Source of the DNA: Corynebacterium sp. NML98-0116
GTDB taxonomy: Bacteria > Actinomycetota > Actinomycetes > Mycobacteriales > Mycobacteriaceae
Assembly: GCF_001767255.1 (NCBI RefSeq)
Contig: NZ_CP017639.1
Location: forward strand, 1,696,875-1,760,874
Length of the DNA stretch: 64,000 nt
Reading direction: 5' to 3'
Positions 52,332 through 61,460 of this stretch are shown here, in pieces. The notes under the pieces are model-generated. The model was not told where the DNA came from and ran no database searches. It saw only the letters and a list, made by a program, of their open reading frames with translations. Every line of letters starts with the position of its first letter. Position 1 is the stretch's first letter. The position numbers were made by a program, and so were the translations under genes.

Positions 52332-52595
52332 ATGGATTGGCGCCACGAAGCCGTTTGCCGCGACGAAGACCCAGAACTCTTCTTCCCTGTCGGCAACTCC
52401 GGCCCTGCACTCGCTCAGATCGCTGAAGCGAAGCTTGTTTGCAACCGCTGCCCAGTCACTTCCCACTGCATGAAGTGGGCACTGGAGACCGGCCAGGACG
52501 CCGGCGTCTGGGGCGGCCTTTCTGAGGAAGAGCGTCGCGCACTGAAGCGCCGCAACAAGGCCCGCGCACGCAACCGCGCACGCCTGTCGGCCTAA
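52332..52595 (+). CDS. whiB1: WhiB1-type iron-sulfur transcription factor
   Basis: 87 residues from the ATG at 52332 behind GAAGGAG. The four iron-sulfur cysteines are at 9, 37, 40 and 46 (AVCRDEDP, LVCNRCPVTSHCMKW), followed by the turn GVWGGLSEEERRALKRR and an Arg-rich DNA-binding tail. Spacing equals mycobacterial WhiB1, an essential nitric-oxide-responsive regulator that works with the primary sigma factor. Placed just before the bL37 gene. Confidence 0.94.
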   Translation: MDWRHEAVCRDEDPELFFPVGNSGPALAQIAEAKLVCNRCPVTSHCMKWALETGQDAGVWGGLSEEERRALKRRNKARARNRARLSA

Positions 52596-52726
52596 GCTCT
52601 ACGGCTATTGCCGGTGCCTCTCGCAGAATTTCCTCGGGGGATTTCACCGCACTGCGGCAACAACGATAAACTGAATACTTCGTAACTAGGTTTGCACCTA
52701 ATTCATCGCTATTTAAAGGAGGCACC

Positions 52727-52801
52727 ATGAGCAAGCGTGGCCGTAAGCGTAAGGACCGTCGCAAGAAGAGCGCGAACCGCGGTAAGCGTCCAAACGCATA
52801 A
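52727..52801 (+). CDS. 50S ribosomal protein bL37
   Basis: Twenty-four codons after AAAGGAGG code MSKRGRKRKDRRKKSANRGK and RPNA, matching the tiny basic protein bL37 found in mycobacterial and other actinobacterial large subunits. It follows whiB1 and is closed by a strong terminator. Confidence 0.9.
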   Translation: MSKRGRKRKDRRKKSANRGKRPNA

Positions 52802-52811
52802 GAACGCGAAC

Positions 52812-52859
52812 ACTCCCCATCGGCAAGGACCATGAGTCCAAGTCGGTGGGGAGTTTTTT
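52812..52859 (+). terminator. Terminator of the bL37 transcript
   Basis: ACTCCCCATCG pairs with CGGTGGGGAGT and is followed by TTTTTTC. Confidence 0.85.
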
Positions 52860-52895
52860 CGTGCGCTGAGCTGGCGCTGCGGGATGTTTTGGTTG

Positions 52896-53019
52896 CCTGT
52901 GCGTTGGCTGGGCACCACATTCCCACCGCATGCAGACACGACCAGCAAGTTCTCGTCGCGACGGGCAGCAAAACCCGGATTTTGGTGCGCCACCTGCTGA
53001 TACCACTCGAAAATAGTTC
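52896..53019. repeat. Intergenic direct repeat, copy A (124 bp)
   Basis: This segment recurs in the same orientation at 53524-53644 with roughly one base in ten changed and a 3-base length difference. A further shared block (GGGGAACAATCCCA) follows at about 53138 and 53652. The minus-strand frame containing NPGFAARRDENLLV stays open in both copies. Confidence 0.8.
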
Positions 53020-53250
53020 TCACGCCCGGGAACCATTTCAGCCTTCCGGCCCGCTCCCGTCGACCAACGAATTCGTTTCCCCCAGGTCGGGATGCATGTC
53101 CACGAAGATCCTTCCCCGCTGAACCTGATGATGAGCATCGGGGAACAATCCCAACACCCAGTGCGCACCGCACCCTCACCATCACTTCACCGCGATGAGA
53201 CAGCACCGTAGCTCTCTACTCGCGCGTTAGCTGCGCCCCAAGTCCCTTTT

Positions 53251-53511
53251 CTAAACTGTCGATCGTTCCCAAACCTGAAGCAGGTTCAGCGCGGTGAGGA
53301 TCGCAATGATAGTTGCTACTACCGATACTGAAATGGTTTGATCCTGCATCAGCCATCTGAAGAGAAAGAAGGTTGCGACCCCCACGATCGCTACGGTCGA
53401 TAGCGCCGTAACACGCGTTTTGTGGGAGGCGTGCCTCCACCAGGCCACTGATCCTCCCTCTGGGCCATCCACTCCAATAGGTCTCCTGGCCGTTGAACCG
53501 TCTTTCTTCAA
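53251..53511 (-). CDS. Small two-helix membrane protein between the repeats
   Basis: 86 residues from a TTG at 53511 that follows AGGAG at about 10 bp. Two hydrophobic segments (VTALSTVAIVGVATFFLFRW and ISVSVVATIIAILTALNLLQ) with a polar N-terminus. No family recognised. It lies directly downstream of repeat copy B and upstream of copy A on the minus strand, as if the repeat pair brackets the gene. Confidence 0.5.
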   Translation of the reverse strand: MKKDGSTARRPIGVDGPEGGSVAWWRHASHKTRVTALSTVAIVGVATFFLFRWLMQDQTISVSVVATIIAILTALNLLQVWERSTV

Positions 53512-53523
53512 AGCGCACTTTCT

Positions 53524-53644
53524 CCTGTGTGTTGGCTGGGCACCACATTACCATCGCATGCAGACGCGACCAGCAAGTTCTCGTCACGACGGGCGGCAAA
53601 ACCCGGATTCTGGTGCACCCCCTCATGCCACTCGAAAATAGTTC
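53524..53644. repeat. Intergenic direct repeat, copy B (121 bp)
   Basis: Second copy of the sequence at 52896-53019, same orientation, starting CCTGTGTGTTGGCTGGG and ending CACTCGAAAATAGTTC. Confidence 0.8.
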
Positions 53645-53694
53645 GTGCTGCCGGGGAACAATCCCACACCCCAGCCCGACACACAATAGAAAAA

Positions 53695-53741
53695 CGGGGC
53701 CCTCGGCACCGGGAACACTCCCGGCACCACAGGCCCCACAG
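53695..53741 (-). terminator. Terminator of the secreted metalloprotease gene
   Basis: On the minus strand GGGGCC and GGCCCC enclose an inner stem GGTGCCGGGAGTG...CCCGGTGCC, followed by CGTTTTTC. Confidence 0.75.
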
Positions 53742-53750
53742 AACAACTAG

Positions 53751-56018
53751 CTAGAAGTGCAGACCACCAGACATCGCCGCGGCAACACCACCACCAATTA
53801 ACAGCAGCAGCACCACAATCGGAGCAACAATCGCCGCAATATTCGTCTCACCCTCCGCCTGGATACGATCCTTGCTTGCCGCATCCTGACGATCATCCTG
53901 CACACTCGCCGCTGGGCGCTGCGCCGTCGTCAACTGCTGCGAAGACTCATGCTTACCAGCCTTCGCCGTCGTCGGGGCAGTCTGTGTATTCTGCTGCGGT
54001 TTACGAGGCGCACCAGCCATCGCATCACCATCAACATCCGCATCCATGACCGCGGCAACATCAAACCGGCCAGCAAAGGCTTGGGAGCCATCCTCATTGA
54101 CCACACGCACATCCAACGGCAACGACGACGTCTTAACCACACCAACCGTCACAGGCAGCGCAACCGTTGCCTCGCCTTGGCCTGCAACCGTCACAACCTG
54201 CTCGGCCTTCCCCGACGGGTAGACAACCTCAACACGCATCCGGGCCGCATCCAACCCAGGATTTGCAACCTTCAAGCTCACCGTATTCTCACCACGGTGA
54301 AGCTCAGGGTCACCTACAACAGCAACCTTCGCACTGCCCTGCGCGGCCTCAGCTTGCTGCATCGCCTCTTGCTGCGCGGCAAGCGCTTTACCATCAACCT
54401 TCACATCAGCGGCACCGATCGTGGAGTTGTAATCCTTACCAATCTTGCCGGTGTTAATCATCAAGTTGTCCCAGTCGGCTGGCACACGGTAGTCACCTTT
54501 GTAGCAGTCCATACCCGGCTGGTTGCATACCTCTGGCAGTGGCCCACCAGAGACAGATTCTTCATCCGAGTAGTTAAAGTGCGTGAACTGGTAGAGGTAG
54601 TTCATCACCGAGTAGTAGTTCGGCAGGTAATCCGACTGCGGCACCTCGTTAGCGAACTTCATCGAACCATTATGGTTGAGCCCCAACGTGTGGCCCAGCT
54701 CGTGCATGATCGTGTTACGCAGCTGATCATCGCTGCGCATACGCTCATGCTTGGCAACATAAAACGAGTTATCCGCAACCAAAGCCAAACCGGTACCCCA
54801 GTGGCCACGCTGCATCTGGTCCCCAATGACACCAACCCGGAAGACTGCCGCACGCGCACCCAAAATGGTATCGATGTTATCGACCAGTTTCATGCCCGGG
54901 ATGGTGCCCTCGAAGTAGTACGGGGCGTACGGCTCAGTCTGTCCACCATGACGCGTCGGGTAGTTTGCAATGTTGGTGTAGGTATCACCGGCATCGATGT
55001 GCAGGTTGACCCCGTACTGGTCGAAGCGGTCCACCAGCTGCTGCAAAATATCGCGGTGTGGGCGGTAGCTTGCCACCGACATCTGCGCACACATGGCAGC
55101 ATCCGCACCAGGTGTGTCGCAGCCAGCCTGCTGCCACTGCGAGTTCATCCAATTAAGCTGCAGGAACAAATCCGGGCGCTCAGGATCAGCACCCCACTGA
55201 TCAAGCGGCATGACCGTACCATCGCTTAAGGTGACGCCTTCGCGCTCCCAGACATCCGGCAGACCGTCACCATCAGAATCAACAGCACTGTCCTGGGTTG
55301 TGACCTCCATGTGCATGGCAGCAGTCAACGTGTTGCCTGCATCAATGCGCTCAAACCAACGCCCACGCTGGAAGCTGGCCCCTGCTGGATCCACAAACCC
55401 AACCTCACCGGCAGCCGTGGTGCGCTGGAACGCATCGGCTGCACCAGACGAGGTTGCATTATCGAACGACACCGCAGTCTCATAGCCAAGCTGGGCCGGG
55501 GCAACAACAAACTTCCCATCATCATAGGAGCCGGAAAGCCCGACCTGGGAGTTAATCTGGTTCGTCAGATCCGCCTGCACAAACGCTGAAGCATCCTTGT
55601 TGTTGGTCACCCGCACAATGACATCGACGCGGTTGCCATCAAAGCGGTATTCACGCTCGACCGACACACCAGCGTCCTGGTCTTCACCGCGGTAGATGAC
55701 CACCTGGGTGTTACCATCACGGTGCGTATCCACGTTAAGGTCAGACTCTAAATCCACTAGCGCACCATCGGCACGCAGGTCCACATACAGTGAGGACTCC
55801 TGGCTGCCAGCAATGGAGCGGGCATCCGTAAACTTCAACGTCGAAATACGACCCGGCTGTGTTACCGAGTTGTGAAAGACCGCACCCGGCCCGTCAGCGG
55901 TCACTGTGACCGACGAGTCAGCAACAGCCAGCTCCGCGTGAGCAACCTGTGCACCATTAGCCGCAACGGCCAACACACACGCTGCTACGCATACCTTCCG
56001 TGCAATGCTGTTCATCAT
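53751..56018 (-). CDS. Large secreted, membrane-anchored zinc metalloprotease
   Basis: About 755 residues from the ATG at 56018 (others at 56048 and 56015). Signal peptide SIARKVCVAACVLAVAANGA ending AHA. Then a beta-rich domain of about 230 residues, a calcium-binding-like DSDGDGLPDVWE, and the protease core with IMHELGHTLGLNHNGSM (HExxHxxxxxH) and YSVMNYLYQF as Met-turn, as in metzincins. A CARDB-like domain (TVSLKVANPGLDAARMRVEV) and a Gln/Thr-rich stalk lead to a C-terminal membrane helix (IAAIVAPIVVLLLLIGGGVA). No LPxTG. It likely cuts host or environmental proteins from the cell surface; the target is unknown. Confidence 0.85.
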   Translation of the reverse strand: MMNSIARKVCVAACVLAVAANGAQVAHAELAVADSSVTVTADGPGAVFHNSVTQPGRISTLKFTDARSIAGSQESSLYVDLRADGALVDLESDLNVDTHRDGNTQVVIYRGEDQDAGVSVEREYRFDGNRVDVIVRVTNNKDASAFVQADLTNQINSQVGLSGSYDDGKFVVAPAQLGYETAVSFDNATSSGAADAFQRTTAAGEVGFVDPAGASFQRGRWFERIDAGNTLTAAMHMEVTTQDSAVDSDGDGLPDVWEREGVTLSDGTVMPLDQWGADPERPDLFLQLNWMNSQWQQAGCDTPGADAAMCAQMSVASYRPHRDILQQLVDRFDQYGVNLHIDAGDTYTNIANYPTRHGGQTEPYAPYYFEGTIPGMKLVDNIDTILGARAAVFRVGVIGDQMQRGHWGTGLALVADNSFYVAKHERMRSDDQLRNTIMHELGHTLGLNHNGSMKFANEVPQSDYLPNYYSVMNYLYQFTHFNYSDEESVSGGPLPEVCNQPGMDCYKGDYRVPADWDNLMINTGKIGKDYNSTIGAADVKVDGKALAAQQEAMQQAEAAQGSAKVAVVGDPELHRGENTVSLKVANPGLDAARMRVEVVYPSGKAEQVVTVAGQGEATVALPVTVGVVKTSSLPLDVRVVNEDGSQAFAGRFDVAAVMDADVDGDAMAGAPRKPQQNTQTAPTTAKAGKHESSQQLTTAQRPAASVQDDRQDAASKDRIQAEGETNIAAIVAPIVVLLLLIGGGVAAAMSGGLHF

Positions 56019-56562
56019 CGTTGTCACAATCCTTATACCTTCCATCACGCACCACCCAACCGGTGGAACATGAAACCCTTCGTTGTTCTGACCCCAAGTT
56101 TATGCACCCGAACTATACATGGCTAATCAACCCAAAACACGACAACAAAACAGGCAAAAACACGCCCACAAAACCCGGATTTTTCAACACATCTAGCCCC
56201 ACAACCTGCACACATAGCTTAAAAAACACTCAGAAACCATCGCAGCAAACCCAACATGTTCAACAAACCCACCGACACCTGTCGATGGGTGTTCAACAAT
56301 CAACCCACCCGTATATTATGCGCTCTAGTGCAACAGTAGGTAAGAGAATACTTAACAAATCGGGATTACCAGGCACGACATGTGTCATTCGACACGTGTC
56401 GCCGATACTATTAATGCACAACCTTTTTATACTAAAAACCTTTCGTGGTCTGGTGTAGCCAAACTCAGGCCCTATGAATGCGTTAGGCAGACCTTTTCGC
56501 GATCGTTGAACAGTTGGTACCCCCGTGTTTTACCCCCGTTGGGTTGGGTCGAAAGTATGAAA
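56019..56562. other. AT-richer non-coding region upstream of the metalloprotease gene
   Basis: No gene is supported in 540 bp. It contains a long imperfect inverted repeat (56257-56298) with CGACACCTGTCG in its centre and several TTCAACA motifs. The lower GC and length suggest a regulated promoter region. Confidence 0.4.
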
Positions 56563-56599
56563 GGCCCGAACCAGCATGATGCTTGTACTGGTTCGGGCC
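56563..56599 (-). terminator. Terminator of sigH-rshA
   Basis: GGCCCGAACCAG and CTGGTTCGGGCC form a 12-bp perfect stem; on the minus strand TTTC follows. Confidence 0.75.
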
Positions 56600-56625
56600 C
56601 GGCAAACAACGCCAACACGCGGCAG

Positions 56626-56901
56626 TTAACGCCGTTGAATACGCACCTCTGTGTAAGAAATTGAGGTGATAATCCGCTCCCTCAATACCCGTGGCGCGTG
56701 GGCCTGCCCGCAGCAGTCGCGCACAAGGCCGCGGATCGCTTCCTCCGATTCAAGCTGGCGGAGGCAGTCAGGGCAGCTCGCTAATTCTTTTCGGATGGCG
56801 GCCACGCGCTCAGGTGGCGTGTCCGGCTGGAACAGCTCGCACAGCAGCTGGTGCATGCCGCGGCAGTCAGCTTCACTTGCGTGGTTATGTTCTGTTGCCA
56901 T
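56626..56901 (-). CDS. rshA: Mycothiol-system anti-sigma factor RshA
   Basis: 91 residues. Its start overlaps the sigH stop by one base (TAATG). It has the RsrA/RshA plan: an early Cys (EADCRGMHQLL), ELASCPDCLRQ in the zinc region, and a second pair RDCCGQ. In RshA and RsrA the motif is HxxxCxxC; here the His position is Glu (ELASCPDC), so one zinc ligand differs. It binds SigH and releases it under disulfide stress. Confidence 0.88.
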   Translation of the reverse strand: MATEHNHASEADCRGMHQLLCELFQPDTPPERVAAIRKELASCPDCLRQLESEEAIRGLVRDCCGQAHAPRVLRERIITSISYTEVRIQRR

Positions 56902-57512
56902 TACTTCTCCTCCACCTTCTGCTGCTTCAACTCCGCCATATCCGCATGGTCGAGCCCGATGCCCTGTTCATGTGCCACGTCTTTCAACATCTCGCGCAGT
57001 TGTTTTCTTCCACGGTGCAGTCGGCTCATGACGGTCCCCAGCGGAATGTCCATCACTTCGGCGATTTCCTTGTACGCCATGCCTTCGACGTCCGCGTAGT
57101 AGACCACCATGCGGTAGTCCTCATTCAGCGCGTTGAGCGCTTCGCTGATCCGCGAGTTCGGCATCGCCTTGAGCGCCTCAACCTCCGCTGATTCGAGGCC
57201 GGTCGAATCGTGCGAGCTTGTGGTGTACAGCTGGTGGTCGGTCACGTCCTCGGCGGAGGTTTCCAGTGGTCGGCGCTTCTTCTTTCTATAGGAGTTGATG
57301 TACGTGTTCGTCATGATTCGGTACATCCACGCCTTCAGGTTGGTGCCTGGTTTGAAGCTGTCGAATGCGTTGTACGCCTTTAAGAAGGTCTCTTGCACGA
57401 GGTCTTCGGCGTCTTGGGGGTTGCGGGTCATCCGCAGCGCGCCGCCGTAGAGCTGGTCTAGCAGCGGCATCGCTTCCTCAGTAAAGCGTGTTTTGAGGTC
57501 TGTTTCGGCCAT
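56901..57512 (-). CDS. sigH: ECF sigma factor SigH (SigR)
   Basis: 203 residues from the ATG at 57512. Region 2: [60 protein letters not shown]; region 4: [20 protein letters not shown] with [16 protein letters not shown]. This is the thiol-stress sigma factor of actinobacteria, controlling thioredoxin, mycothiol and protease genes. TACAAT ends 7 bp before the ATG, which indicates a leaderless transcript and decides the start; the long frame upstream is antisense to the ybaK-like gene. Confidence 0.93.
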   Translation of the reverse strand: MAETDLKTRFTEEAMPLLDQLYGGALRMTRNPQDAEDLVQETFLKAYNAFDSFKPGTNLKAWMYRIMTNTYINSYRKKKRRPLETSAEDVTDHQLYTTSSHDSTGLESAEVEALKAMPNSRISEALNALNEDYRMVVYYADVEGMAYKEIAEVMDIPLGTVMSRLHRGRKQLREMLKDVAHEQGIGLDHADMAELKQQKVEEK

Positions 57513-57557
57513 AGGGGCCATTGTAGCCAGCCGGGCGCGCGACGTAGCATCGTCTGT

Positions 57558-58025
57558 ATGCAACGAACTCGTGCTTTGAAAGTTGTGGCGAAGACTCCTC
57601 ATAAGGTGTTGGAGTACGCCGCGAGCCAGGATAATTTCGGTGAGCATTCGGCCCATGAGCTGGGACTTGATCCTGCGACGGTGCTCAAGACGCTGGTGGT
57701 GTCGAATGTGCAGGACCCGAAGAAGCTCGCTCTGTGCTGCGTGCCGGTCTCTGGGCACCTGAGTTTGAAGGCCGCAGCGAAGGCGCTGGGGTGGAAGAAG
57801 GCTGCGATGGCGGAGCTCGCACAGGCTGAGCACGCCACGGGCTATGTCGTGGGTGGCATCTCGCCGCTGGGCACGCTCAAGAGGCTCCCAGTGCTTCTCG
57901 ACGCCACCATCGAATCCCTCGACGCCATCACCGTCTCCGCCGGTCAGCGGGGGCTATCCGTGCAACTGACCCCGGGTGACCTGGCGAAACTGACGTCCGG
58001 GAAGTTCGCGCCGATCGGCGCCTAG
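57558..58025 (+). CDS. ybaK: YbaK-type Cys-tRNA(Pro) deacylase
   Basis: 155 residues. Landmarks of the YbaK/EbsC family: [55 protein letters not shown] and the C-terminal [12 protein letters not shown]. It hydrolyses Cys wrongly attached to tRNA-Pro. TAGCAT ends 7 bp before the ATG, so the gene appears leaderless; the start is 45 bp from the divergent sigH start. Its stop overlaps that of the SRAP gene. Confidence 0.92.
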   Translation: MQRTRALKVVAKTPHKVLEYAASQDNFGEHSAHELGLDPATVLKTLVVSNVQDPKKLALCCVPVSGHLSLKAAAKALGWKKAAMAELAQAEHATGYVVGGISPLGTLKRLPVLLDATIESLDAITVSAGQRGLSVQLTPGDLAKLTSGKFAPIGA

Positions 58026-58669
58026 ATCGGTTGGATGAGCTCGGGCGAATCGTTTCGGACGTTGCCCACCTCGCGCCCAACCGCATGCCACTGCAGCTGC
58101 GGTGCCACGCGCGAGGGAGAGATGAGCTCTTGAGCCTCTTCTGCTGTGCCTTGTGTCCACTGCTCGATTTCCTCAGGCAAGAGGAACAGCGGGAGCCGGT
58201 GGTGTAACCACGCGATACGTTCGGCGGCGTCGGTGGTGACCATGGTCGTCGAAAGCCGGTTAGCGCCGGTGTCCCACAGTGCGGCGGCGACGAGCATCCC
58301 GGACTCCGGGGTGACGTAGTAGGGCTGTTTTTCGTGCCATTCGTAGTAGCCGTCGAGAAGCATGATGCCGCGCTGCGAGCGCATTGCGTTACGGAACGAC
58401 GGTTTTACCGCGACGGTCTCCCCGCGCGCGTTGAACAGTGGCGGGCCGGAGTCGTCGCGCTTCCAGCTCGGGAGAAGGCCCCAGCGCGCGGCTTGGACGA
58501 GCGCCTCGTGTTCGTGGAAGCGCACGATGGGTACTTGGTGCGTCGGCGCGACGTTGTAGCGGGCGGGTGGCGTGCCGTCGGGCGCTACAACTTCGCGCAC
58601 GCCTGGGAGAGAGCCGACGAATCCGAGGAGTTGCTCGCCGGTGCTAAACAAAACGAAACGGCCACACAT
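58022..58669 (-). CDS. SRAP-domain DNA-abasic-site shielding protein (YedK/HMCES type)
   Basis: 215 residues starting MCGRF; Cys2 is the residue that forms the covalent bond with abasic sites. Other signatures: [44 protein letters not shown] and [13 protein letters not shown], plus [20 protein letters not shown]. It protects abasic sites in single-stranded DNA. GGAGGA precedes the ATG. The frame upstream (to 59509) is antisense to aroA and is rejected. Confidence 0.94.
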   Translation of the reverse strand: MCGRFVLFSTGEQLLGFVGSLPGVREVVAPDGTPPARYNVAPTHQVPIVRFHEHEALVQAARWGLLPSWKRDDSGPPLFNARGETVAVKPSFRNAMRSQRGIMLLDGYYEWHEKQPYYVTPESGMLVAAALWDTGANRLSTTMVTTDAAERIAWLHHRLPLFLLPEEIEQWTQGTAEEAQELISPSRVAPQLQWHAVGREVGNVRNDSPELIQPI

Positions 58670-58690
58670 TCCTCCATTATGATGTACGTC

Positions 58691-59959
58691 ATGACTGACT
58701 TGTGGCCAGCCCCCTCCATTGCCGACCCCGTCCGCGCCACACTCGCGCTGCCGGGGTCGAAATCGATGACGAACCGCGCCTATGTTCTCGCGGCGCTGGC
58801 CTCTGGCCCGTCGACGCTGGTCGGGGCGCTGCGCTCCCGCGACACCGACCTCATGGAGGCGGCCCTGGCTGCCCTCGGTGTACAGTTCACCCACGACGGC
58901 GACACCGTCCACGTCCAGCCAGCACCGCTGCGCGGCGGCGACATCAACTGCGGCCTGGCAGGCACCGTGATGCGCTTCGTGCCACCAGTGGCGGCGTTCG
59001 CGCACGGCACCACCCGCTTCGACGGCGACCCGCACGCTCGCACCCGGCCGATGGGCACCATCCTGGATGCGCTGCGCCAGCTCGGCGCCGATATCGACGG
59101 GGAGCGCCTCCCCTTCACTGTCCACGGCACCGGCACTGTCGCAGGCGGGGACGTCAGCATTGACGCCTCCGGGTCTTCCCAGTTCGTCTCCGGACTGCTG
59201 CTTGCCGCGGCGCGCTTCGAGCAAGGCGTCACCATCACCCACACGGGCGACTCGCTGCCATCCATGCCGCATATTGATATGACGGTGGCAATGCTGCGCG
59301 AAGCGGGCGTCGAGACGCAGTGCGAGGACGCGACCTGGCACGTCGCCCCGCAGGAGATCCGCGGGAGGCGCTGGGAGATTGAGCCGGACCTGTCGAACGC
59401 GACGCCGTTTTTGGCCGCCGCTGCCATCACCGGCGGCGAGGTGCGCATCGAGCACTGGCCAACGCAGACGACGCAGGCTGGCGACGTAATCCGCGACATC
59501 CTGGCGCAAATGGGCTGCGAGGTCGAACTTTCCGGCAACTCACTGCGCGTGCAGGGCCCGACCCCGGGCGCCCTGCAAGGCATCAGACTAGACATGGGAG
59601 ACATCGGCGAGCTCACCCCGACCGTCGCGGCGCTGGCCACGCAGGCGGCGACCCCATCGGAGCTGACCGGCATCGCGCACCTGCGCGGGCATGAAACGGA
59701 CCGGCTGGCGGCGCTCACCACCGAAATCAACAGGCTTGGCGGCGCTTGCGAAGAGCTTGGCGACGGCCTCCGTATCCACCCACAGCCCCTCCACGGTGGC
59801 ACGTGGCACTCTTACGACGACCACCGCATGGCCACCGCCGGCGCCATCATCGGCCTGACCACCCCGGGTGTGCAGGTGGAAAACATCGCAACGACGGCAA
59901 AGACCCTGCCCGACTTCCCCACGATGTGGCACACCGCACTCCAGCACGAAGAAGCATAG
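58691..59959 (+). CDS. aroA: 3-phosphoshikimate 1-carboxyvinyltransferase (EPSP synthase)
   Basis: 422 residues. Motifs: [20 protein letters not shown] (shikimate-phosphate and PEP binding), [35 protein letters not shown], and [37 protein letters not shown]. It joins PEP to shikimate-3-phosphate in aromatic amino acid synthesis. Among ATGs at 58679, 58682 and 58691, the last is exactly 7 bp after TATGAT (58678-58683), and no ribosome site is present, which suggests a leaderless mRNA starting at 58691. The divergent SRAP start is only 21 bp away. Confidence 0.94.
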   Translation: MTDLWPAPSIADPVRATLALPGSKSMTNRAYVLAALASGPSTLVGALRSRDTDLMEAALAALGVQFTHDGDTVHVQPAPLRGGDINCGLAGTVMRFVPPVAAFAHGTTRFDGDPHARTRPMGTILDALRQLGADIDGERLPFTVHGTGTVAGGDVSIDASGSSQFVSGLLLAAARFEQGVTITHTGDSLPSMPHIDMTVAMLREAGVETQCEDATWHVAPQEIRGRRWEIEPDLSNATPFLAAAAITGGEVRIEHWPTQTTQAGDVIRDILAQMGCEVELSGNSLRVQGPTPGALQGIRLDMGDIGELTPTVAALATQAATPSELTGIAHLRGHETDRLAALTTEINRLGGACEELGDGLRIHPQPLHGGTWHSYDDHRMATAGAIIGLTTPGVQVENIATTAKTLPDFPTMWHTALQHEEA

Positions 59960-59969
59960 AAAGAACCCC

Positions 59970-60992
59970 ATGGCACGCCGCAAGTTCAGCGATTACGACG
60001 AATCCGACGTCCGCGTCCGGCCCGGCCGCGGCTCGCGCCCCCGCACCAAGGACCGCCCCTCCTACGAGGACGCGCTCACCGGGATGGTGGTCACGAAGGA
60101 TAGGGGGCGCTGGGGTGTCATGCTGGATAACGGCACGCTGGTTGCCTGCATGCGGGCACGCCATCTGAAGCGCACCAGCATCGAGGTCGGCGATCGAGTC
60201 AGCGTCGTGGGTGATACCAGCGGGCGCAAGGACACGCTCGCCCGCATCGTGCTGCGCGCCGACCGCACCTCGGTCCTGCGCCGCACCGCGGACGACACCG
60301 ACCCCTTCGAGCGTGTCGTCGTCGCCAACGCGGAGCTGTTGCTCATCGTGGTCGCCGCCGCCGACCCGCCGCCACGCACCGGGCTTGTAGAGCGCGCGCT
60401 CATCGCCGCATTCGTCGGCGGGGTGCGCCCCATTGTCTGCATGACAAAAACGGACCTCGCGCGCCCCGACGAGTTCATCGCAGAAATCGAGGACCTCAAC
60501 GTCGAAGTCCTCACCGTAGGTATCGACGACCCCCTCGACCAACTCACACAACGCCTCAACGACCACGTATCGGCCTGCGTCGGCCACTCCGGCGTGGGCA
60601 AGTCGACGCTGGTCAACCGCCTCGTCCCGGACGCGCAACGCGAAACCGGCGACGTCTCCGGCGTGGGCAAAGGCCGCCACACCTCAACGCAGTCCGTGGC
60701 GCTCGAGCTTCCGGGCGGCGGCTGGATCATCGACACACCGGGCATCCGCTCGTTCGGCCTGGCGCACGTCTCCCCCGACCAAGTAATCGACGTCTTCCCC
60801 GAGCTCGCCGAGGCAGCCCAGGATTGCCCGCGCGGCTGCACGCACGCCGGCCCGCCCACGGACCCGGAGTGCGCCTGGGACGCCTTCGAGGGAGGGGCGC
60901 TGTCGCGCCGCGTCGCCGCCGTGCGACGCCTACTCAGCGCGCTGCGCTCCAACAACGAGTGGGATCTAAAGCAGCTCGACGAGGAACGGTAG
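59970..60992 (+). CDS. rsgA: Ribosome small-subunit-dependent GTPase RsgA
   Basis: 340 residues from the ATG at 59970: N-terminal OB-fold (VSVVGDTSGRKDTLARIVLR), a circularly permuted GTPase (TKTDLARPDEFIAEIEDLNV as G4, GHSGVGKSTLVNRL as G1, DTPGIRSFGL as G3), and a C-terminal zinc knuckle (CPRGCTH...CAW). It checks late maturation of the 30S subunit. Ten bp after aroA, so co-transcribed. Its 3' end overlaps the convergent small gene by 27 bp. Confidence 0.94.
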   Translation: MARRKFSDYDESDVRVRPGRGSRPRTKDRPSYEDALTGMVVTKDRGRWGVMLDNGTLVACMRARHLKRTSIEVGDRVSVVGDTSGRKDTLARIVLRADRTSVLRRTADDTDPFERVVVANAELLLIVVAAADPPPRTGLVERALIAAFVGGVRPIVCMTKTDLARPDEFIAEIEDLNVEVLTVGIDDPLDQLTQRLNDHVSACVGHSGVGKSTLVNRLVPDAQRETGDVSGVGKGRHTSTQSVALELPGGGWIIDTPGIRSFGLAHVSPDQVIDVFPELAEAAQDCPRGCTHAGPPTDPECAWDAFEGGALSRRVAAVRRLLSALRSNNEWDLKQLDEER

Positions 60993-61460
60993 CTCGCTGA
61001 CGTCGTAAAACGCCAGGTAATTGTCCTGCGCGTCCCCGACAGCCAGCTCCGCGTCCTCGTCCCCGAGGTCTGCGGCGTCGATGTGTTCGATGGCCTTCGC
61101 CGTCGCCGCTTCCGCCTCCGCCAGGTCGATATGGATCGCCGCAACGTCCTCCAGCGCCACCGGCCCAGACACCCGCACGACGGAGTCCCCCATGTCATCG
61201 GCTTCCTCGGCGTCCACGTCCGCGGAGATCACCACACGGCGGTGCGGGAACCGATCCTGGTCACCAATCGCCAGCAGACGGATGGAGGCCAGCGCGGCGT
61301 CGTCAAACGCTACTGCCTCGATCTCCTCCTCATCGCCGGAGGTGAAGAACTCGCGCAGCGCCGTCGTCGCGGCGAAGCCCCACCCGTTGCGCGGGTGCAG
61401 CACCTTGTCTGCGGCGAGTCCCTCCACCATGGAGAACGTCGCGGGGATGTAGACGCGCAT
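60966..61460 (-). CDS. Conserved small actinobacterial protein (DUF6912-like)
   Basis: 164 residues, starting MRVYIPATFSMVEGLAADKV and containing NGWGFAATTALREFFTSGDE; very acidic (DAADLGDEDAELAVGD). This start and composition recall the DUF6912 family found next to rsgA in actinobacteria. Function unknown. Its start shares one base with the stop of the HAD-like gene, so the two are coupled. Confidence 0.7.
   Translation of the reverse strand: MRVYIPATFSMVEGLAADKVLHPRNGWGFAATTALREFFTSGDEEEIEAVAFDDAALASIRLLAIGDQDRFPHRRVVISADVDAEEADDMGDSVVRVSGPVALEDVAAIHIDLAEAEAATAKAIEHIDAADLGDEDAELAVGDAQDNYLAFYDVSELPFLVELL

Noticed and set aside
53949..55229. 426-codon plus-strand frame
   Set aside because: Antisense to the metalloprotease gene, which has a signal peptide, zinc motif and terminator.
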